From Deltaproteobacteria bacterium RBG_16_54_11 (GTDB lineage Bacteria > Desulfobacterota > B13-G15 > RBG-16-54-18), in contig MGQS01000114.1 of NCBI GenBank assembly GCA_001797905.1, positions 1 to 9,950 on the forward strand: a stretch of DNA of 9,950 nucleotides, given 5' to 3'. Below the pieces are notes generated by a model, which was not told the origin of the DNA, made no database searches, and worked only from the letters and a program-made list of their open reading frames with translations. Within the stretch, counting starts at the first letter, position 1. Each line of letters starts with the position of its first letter. This document shows positions 6,910-9,950 of the stretch, in pieces. The position numbers and the translations under genes were made by a program.

Positions 6910-6966
6910 GGCCCCTTAAAAAATGTTTCCGGCCCGGATGCCCGGCCCTACCGGATTTTTAAGGCC
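6910..6966. repeat. Large imperfect palindrome upstream of the dct promoter
   Basis: GGCCCCTTAAAAAAT (6910-6924) pairs with ATTTTTAAGGCC (6955-6966) apart from two bulged C and one bulged A. CCGG at 6929-6932 pairs with CCGG at 6951-6954, and the core CCGGCCCGGATGCCCGGCCC is itself self-complementary. It lies 14 bp upstream of the dct -35 box. It could be a REP-type element or a protein-binding or terminator-like structure. Confidence 0.55.
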
Positions 6967-7074
6967 TTTTAACCCATCAAAAACCAATCCAGACGGAGTA
7001 AGTCCCGACCGCATCCCCGGCAAAAATTATATGGAATGAGCCCGTTAATCTCCCCTTTTTCCCATGGGTGATCC

Positions 7075-7103
7075 TTGACAAGCCCCCTGTTACTCAATAG
7101 AAT
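7075..7103 (+). promoter_or_regulatory. Predicted sigma70 promoter of the DUF3859-like gene
   Basis: A perfect TTGACA (7075-7080), a 17-bp spacer and TAGAAT (7098-7103, five of six consensus bases) are on the plus strand. The transcript would start near 7110, giving a leader of about 90 nt. The leader begins with an orphan AGGAGG at 7113-7118 that has no start codon at usable distance. Confidence 0.65.
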
Positions 7104-7198
7104 TCATTCATCAGGAGGATAGGCTTAACAAATAGTGTGATGCCATTTGTTCCTGGATTATTTGAGCCTCATTAAAAATAAAACAAGGGGAGGATACC

Positions 7199-7699
7199 AT
7201 GAGGATTAAAGGGTTTGGATTAGTAGCGGCACTATTGATTGTTTTGATATATGTACCGATGGCCCGGGCGGCTGATGTTACCAGCATCGAAATAATAGAA
7301 TATGGAAAATATGAGGTGCAAAGGGTCGGAGAGGCTACGAAAACTGCAACAGGAACGCTGGAATCAAAGGTATCAAACGTCATATTCGCGCAGCAAACAC
7401 AAAATATCCTTGCATCGCATACTAATGCCATAGGTGTGCGCTTTACGGTCCATGGCTCTCCCAGCGGGGAAGCGGTTACTATTAAAGTGGCACTTAAAAC
7501 GCCCGGCGTAACACCCCCGGGCAGGAAGACGGTGTTCAACCATACTAGAAATTATACGGTGAATATCGAGGAGCCCTTCCTTTACTGGTGGGGATTTAGG
7601 GAAAAATGGGAGATGGTACCTGGAACCTACATAATTCAACTATTCTACAACGATAAAATGTACGCAGAAAAAAACTTTAAGGTGACGACATCCAAATAA
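7199..7699 (+). CDS. Small exported protein, DUF3859-like, function unknown
   Basis: This protein has 166 residues, with a clear Sec signal peptide: MRIKG, a hydrophobic stretch at 6-20, and probable cleavage after ARA at residue 24. The mature part (about 142 residues) is rich in beta-strand-forming sequence and contains IEIIEYGKYE (30-39), IGVRFTV (78-84) and WEMVPGTYIIQLFYNDKMYAE (start 137). From memory these resemble the DUF3859 family: a small beta-sandwich-like domain with an E-Y-G opening and a W-x-x-V-P-G-T near the end. This is recollection, not a search result. It has no cysteines, lipobox or further membrane segment, so a soluble periplasmic or secreted protein is likely. The start has GGGGAGG at 7187-7193, 5 nt upstream. 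It has its own promoter and converges on the nucleotidase-family gene; no operon partner gives a clue to function. Confidence 0.85.
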   Translation: MRIKGFGLVAALLIVLIYVPMARAADVTSIEIIEYGKYEVQRVGEATKTATGTLESKVSNVIFAQQTQNILASHTNAIGVRFTVHGSPSGEAVTIKVALKTPGVTPPGRKTVFNHTRNYTVNIEEPFLYWWGFREKWEMVPGTYIIQLFYNDKMYAEKNFKVTTSK

Positions 7700-7732
7700 C
7701 AACAGGGCTTTTGATTCGTATGGGGAAGAAAT

Positions 7733-7777
7733 AGGGACGTTGTCCAATTTTTGCATCTTACATCGGACAACGTCCCT
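7733..7777. repeat. 13-bp-stem palindrome between converging genes
   Basis: AGGGACGTTGTCC (7733-7745) and GGACAACGTCCCT (7765-7777) are exact reverse complements around a 19-nt loop. The structure lies between the two convergent stop codons (7699 and 7833). It lacks T-runs on either side, so it is not a classic Rho-independent terminator, although a stem this stable could still slow transcription both ways. The form is like a REP palindrome recognised by IS200-type (RAYT) transposases; that is a resemblance only, and no transposase is nearby. Confidence 0.7.
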
Positions 7778-7832
7778 GTCTCTTGTCTCTGAGCTCGAAT
7801 GGCGACTTAATCCTATGTATCTTCTCTTAAAA

Positions 7833-9659
7833 TTACTTCAGCTTTGTAATGTTAGTCTGGGGCAGGCTATACTTCAGAGGGACTTCAGCCAACCCCTTAT
7901 CCCCAAGAGGAAAACTCTGCACGTACATGGCTACAGCCAACCACTCTTTCAGCTCGAGCGACTTCTTGGCATCGGCAAAGACGCGGGTTGTCTGTATGTC
8001 GGCAATGGGTTTGCCGGTTTCATCTTTGGGGATAAACACAATTTTGCCGCCGGTCAGGGCTTTGAGAGTATCGCGCATAGCAAGCGTTTTCCAGTTTGTA
8101 CATACCCTATATAAGCGAGTATCTTTCAAGGGTTCCAGCTTGCCATTTGCTTTCTCCACTTCTACTTTTTTTACTCTCGCGAAGGGGGGCGCCTTGGGGT
8201 CATAAGAAAAACGCATGCCGCTGATTTGAAGGCGCATATCTTCTTTAACAGGTGCCAGCGTTGCTTCGAGCTCCAATAAGCTTTTGATCTCACTCCCGGT
8301 AAGCCTGAAGGTAACCAAGGAAGAACCTGCCAAGCCGTCTTGACCTAAACCCAGTGCCATGAGGCGGAAGGTGTCGTCAACGGTAAGCGTGCCTTTAGCC
8401 AGCGGTACGCGAATTTGGCCCCACCCCTCGATAGCGAGTGAAATGTCCTGATAGTCTTTCCCTTCCTTGTTTTTTACCGCATATATGAAGGCATCGGTCA
8501 CCAGATCGCCCAGGCCTGAGATAAGGCATTGTGAACGCTCTTCCCTGCTCCAGTCGGGGAAGGCAAGAGAAAAGGCGCTGTGAGCTAAAGGCTGGCCGTA
8601 GTGATAATTAAAGTATGACAGGTATTCCTCATCAATTTCTTTCTTAAAGGAATCTATCAACCCGGATATTTGCTGATCCTTCGACAATGCCGAGGTAATA
8701 GGTATAATGCGGTAATCAACGGCTTTAAAACTACCATCGGGATTTTTTGTCAGCTCAAGGCGGCCAAGGTGCCCGCCATAGCAGCCGGACGACACGACAT
8801 AAGAATTCCCAACGCGTATATAAGAATCCAAAATAGTGTGGGTATGACCGCTGACAATAACATCTATTCCCGGAACGGCCTTAGCCAGAATCTCATCCTC
8901 GGAAATATTCTTGTCCGGCCACGTTCCGCAGTGCGAAAGGCAGACGACCATATTTACTTTTTCTTTATTACGCAGCAGATCTACCATGGCACGCGCTGCA
9001 TCTACGGAGTCGGAAAATTTCACGGGCTGAGCCTCCGGCGCGTAGATTGAGGCGTCTTTCCCCATTAAGCCAAAAAGCCCGATCTTCAATCCCGCGCGTT
9101 TAATAATCTTGTAAAGCACAACCGGGTATCCGGTATAGGCTTTATGAAAAGAAGCGAGCTCAGGCGCGTGGGAGTCTACCACCGTATTGGAAGCGATGAT
9201 GGCGGGCAGACCGCCTTTGCCATGGCTTTTTGCCGACAGCAAACAGTGCGCCAATGGCCCTGGGCCGAATTCAAACTCGCGGTTGCCAAACGTGGTGGCG
9301 TCATAGCCCATCATCCCCATGGCGACCAGTTCGAGTGCATATGTGGAACGGATAGTATGGAATAACGTCCCCATACTGAAATCACCTGCATCCACCACTA
9401 ACGTATCGCCTTCCTTGCCCTTTCGTTCATTCCGGATAGCAGTAGACAAACGGGCATATCCGCCGGTAATGACAACCTTGTCATCACCGGAAGGCACGGC
9501 GTATTCGTCCAGGTTGGAATGCATATCGTGAGTGAATAAGACAACTAGGTTATGCGCCGGCCCTGCTTGTGCAGCGGCAACAAGACCGATGCATAAGAAG
9601 ACAAGCAGAGAAGCCGAATAAAAAAACGATTTTTTCTTTGACAAACCCTTACCATGCAT
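7833..9659 (-). CDS. Secreted UshA/5'-nucleotidase-family metallophosphoesterase with altered catalytic motif
   Basis: This 608-residue protein has a signal peptide: KKK n-region, hydrophobic core 13-29, probable cleavage after AQA at 32. The N-terminal calcineurin-like domain (about 35-320) has the metal ligands D45 and H47 (HDMHSN), D93 (DAGD), N126, H243 (SHCG), and H272 and H274 (GHTH). The C-terminal 5'-nucleotidase domain (about 355-580) contains GLGDLVTDAF (382-391) and EGWGQIR (411-417), in place of the usual NGGGIR-like loop. The family's GNHEFD motif reads GNREFE here: R127 and E130 occupy the places of the catalytic His-Asp dyad. Activity or substrate may therefore differ from 5'-nucleotidase/UDP-sugar hydrolase. 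The start at 9657-9659 has AAGGAGG 7 nt upstream. It is transcribed alone. The family assignment is strong; the reaction is not certain. Confidence 0.92.
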   Translation of the reverse strand: MHGKGLSKKKSFFYSASLLVFLCIGLVAAAQAGPAHNLVVLFTHDMHSNLDEYAVPSGDDKVVITGGYARLSTAIRNERKGKEGDTLVVDAGDFSMGTLFHTIRSTYALELVAMGMMGYDATTFGNREFEFGPGPLAHCLLSAKSHGKGGLPAIIASNTVVDSHAPELASFHKAYTGYPVVLYKIIKRAGLKIGLFGLMGKDASIYAPEAQPVKFSDSVDAARAMVDLLRNKEKVNMVVCLSHCGTWPDKNISEDEILAKAVPGIDVIVSGHTHTILDSYIRVGNSYVVSSGCYGGHLGRLELTKNPDGSFKAVDYRIIPITSALSKDQQISGLIDSFKKEIDEEYLSYFNYHYGQPLAHSAFSLAFPDWSREERSQCLISGLGDLVTDAFIYAVKNKEGKDYQDISLAIEGWGQIRVPLAKGTLTVDDTFRLMALGLGQDGLAGSSLVTFRLTGSEIKSLLELEATLAPVKEDMRLQISGMRFSYDPKAPPFARVKKVEVEKANGKLEPLKDTRLYRVCTNWKTLAMRDTLKALTGGKIVFIPKDETGKPIADIQTTRVFADAKKSLELKEWLAVAMYVQSFPLGDKGLAEVPLKYSLPQTNITKLK

Positions 9660-9697
9660 ACTTCGACCTCCTTCCCCAACCTACGTCAATGTATGGC

Positions 9698-9703
9698 ATT
9701 ATA
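9698..9703 (-). promoter_or_regulatory. Candidate -10 box of the nucleotidase-family gene
   Basis: A perfect TATAAT on the minus strand lies about 38 bp upstream of the start codon. The matching -35 position (near 9721-9726) reads GTGCCC, which is far from consensus. The promoter is either activator-dependent or not real. Confidence 0.35.
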
Positions 9704-9889
9704 CCCTAAAAAGGGCATGCGGGCACCCTTGAAAAATCCACCCTGGTTATCTCGCAAAGATCATGCCATGGCAAGCTTCTTGCCGGCCCTTGAAAAGCCT
9801 CGCTTTGGTTTTCTTCCCATCAAAAAATGATGTGGAGATGACAAATTTGGCTATTTCTAATGACAAAAGGTGACAAAAAAAGATCCTTT

Positions 9890-9932
9890 CTTGCCGACGA
9901 ACGCCTCTTTCTGCCGGCGGCAAGGCTTTTTA
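9890..9932 (+). terminator. Terminator-like hairpin at the right edge
   Basis: CTTGCCG (9890-9896) and CGGCAAG (9918-9924) are perfect complements around a 21-nt loop, followed by GCTTTTTAA on the plus strand. It looks like a Rho-independent terminator, but no plus-strand gene precedes it within the window. It may equally be a repeat element, since GCYTTTTAACCCAT also follows the palindrome at 6910-6966. Confidence 0.3.
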
Positions 9933-9950
9933 ACCCATTTACAAGGGAGT

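Larger units (their letters stand above)
6786..7198. other. Divergent control region between dctP and the DUF3859-like gene
   Basis: This 413-bp gap contains a sigma70-type promoter for each strand, a large imperfect palindrome at 6910-6966 and the leader sequences of both genes. The dctP leader also contains complementary hexamers GATGCT (6824-6829) and AGCATC (6860-6865), with GACG/CGTC nested inside (6831-6834/6848-6851); the first hexamer pair could form a weak stem. No gene is visible. Confidence 0.6.
9660..9950. other. Non-coding region upstream of the nucleotidase-family gene
   Basis: These 291 bp contain no plausible gene on either strand. They hold the Shine-Dalgarno site, a candidate -10 box, two partial direct repeats (CCCTTGAAAA...TGGTT at 9726-9748 and 9787-9810), a hairpin GGCAAG-CTT-CTTGCC (9770-9784), three TGACAAA words between 9839 and 9878, and a second hairpin at 9890-9924. 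Confidence 0.6.

Noticed and set aside
7113..7175. Leader peptide MPFVPGLFEPH behind AGGAGG at 7113-7118
   Set aside because: The Shine-Dalgarno sequence is about 21 nt from the ATG at 7140, too far for normal initiation, and there is no codon bias typical of attenuator peptides.
7833..9659. Calling the nucleotidase-family protein a dead pseudoenzyme
   Set aside because: All visible metal ligands are intact and the frame is uninterrupted with a good ribosome binding site; the motif change alone does not prove loss of activity.
1..9950. Defence, toxin-antitoxin, phage, integron or transposase genes
   Set aside because: All genes found belong to metabolism, transport or secreted hydrolase families; only non-coding repeats hint at mobile DNA.

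Overview
The window looks like chromosomal DNA from an anaerobic or facultative, fatty-acid- and carboxylate-using bacterium, most plausibly a Desulfobacterota ('deltaproteobacterial') or similar lineage. This rests on gene content: a beta-oxidation cluster beside a TRAP carboxylate transporter, moderately high GC, sigma70-type promoters, strong Shine-Dalgarno sites and palindrome-rich intergenic DNA. The lineage is an inference; there is no rRNA or marker gene here.

Layout. Positions 1-3276 (minus strand) hold a lipid-oxidation operon read right to left: a fused enoyl-CoA hydratase/3-hydroxyacyl-CoA dehydrogenase (fadB/fadJ-like), a short-chain dehydrogenase/reductase 9 nt downstream, and the N-terminus of a thiolase that runs off the left edge. 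Its leader (3277-3510) carries a good promoter, a long predicted 5' UTR and a 16-bp palindrome upstream of the -35 that looks like a TetR-family operator. Positions 3675-6785 (minus) hold a complete dctP-dctQ-dctM TRAP transporter. A 12-bp tandem repeat lies just past the dctM stop. A compact element of about 183 bp with 18-bp perfect inverted ends and five internal hairpins sits between dctP and dctQ.

Positions 6786-7198 are a divergent control region with a strong promoter on each strand and a large imperfect palindrome. Position 7199-7699 (plus) encodes a small exported DUF3859-like protein. It converges on a secreted UshA/5'-nucleotidase-family metallophosphoesterase (7833-9659, minus), and a 13-bp-stem palindrome lies between the two stop codons. 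The last 290 bp are non-coding and contain small repeats and hairpins.

How it fits together: the TRAP system would import an organic acid using an ion gradient, and the oxidation operon would degrade acyl-CoA thioesters by hydration, dehydrogenation and thiolysis. Whether the imported acid feeds that pathway is only suggested by adjacency. The nucleotidase and the small secreted protein appear to be separate transcription units. I found no CRISPR, tRNA, rRNA, transposase, defence system or obvious new multi-gene system. The most unusual items are the structured element inside the TRAP operon and the changed catalytic motif of the nucleotidase-family protein.
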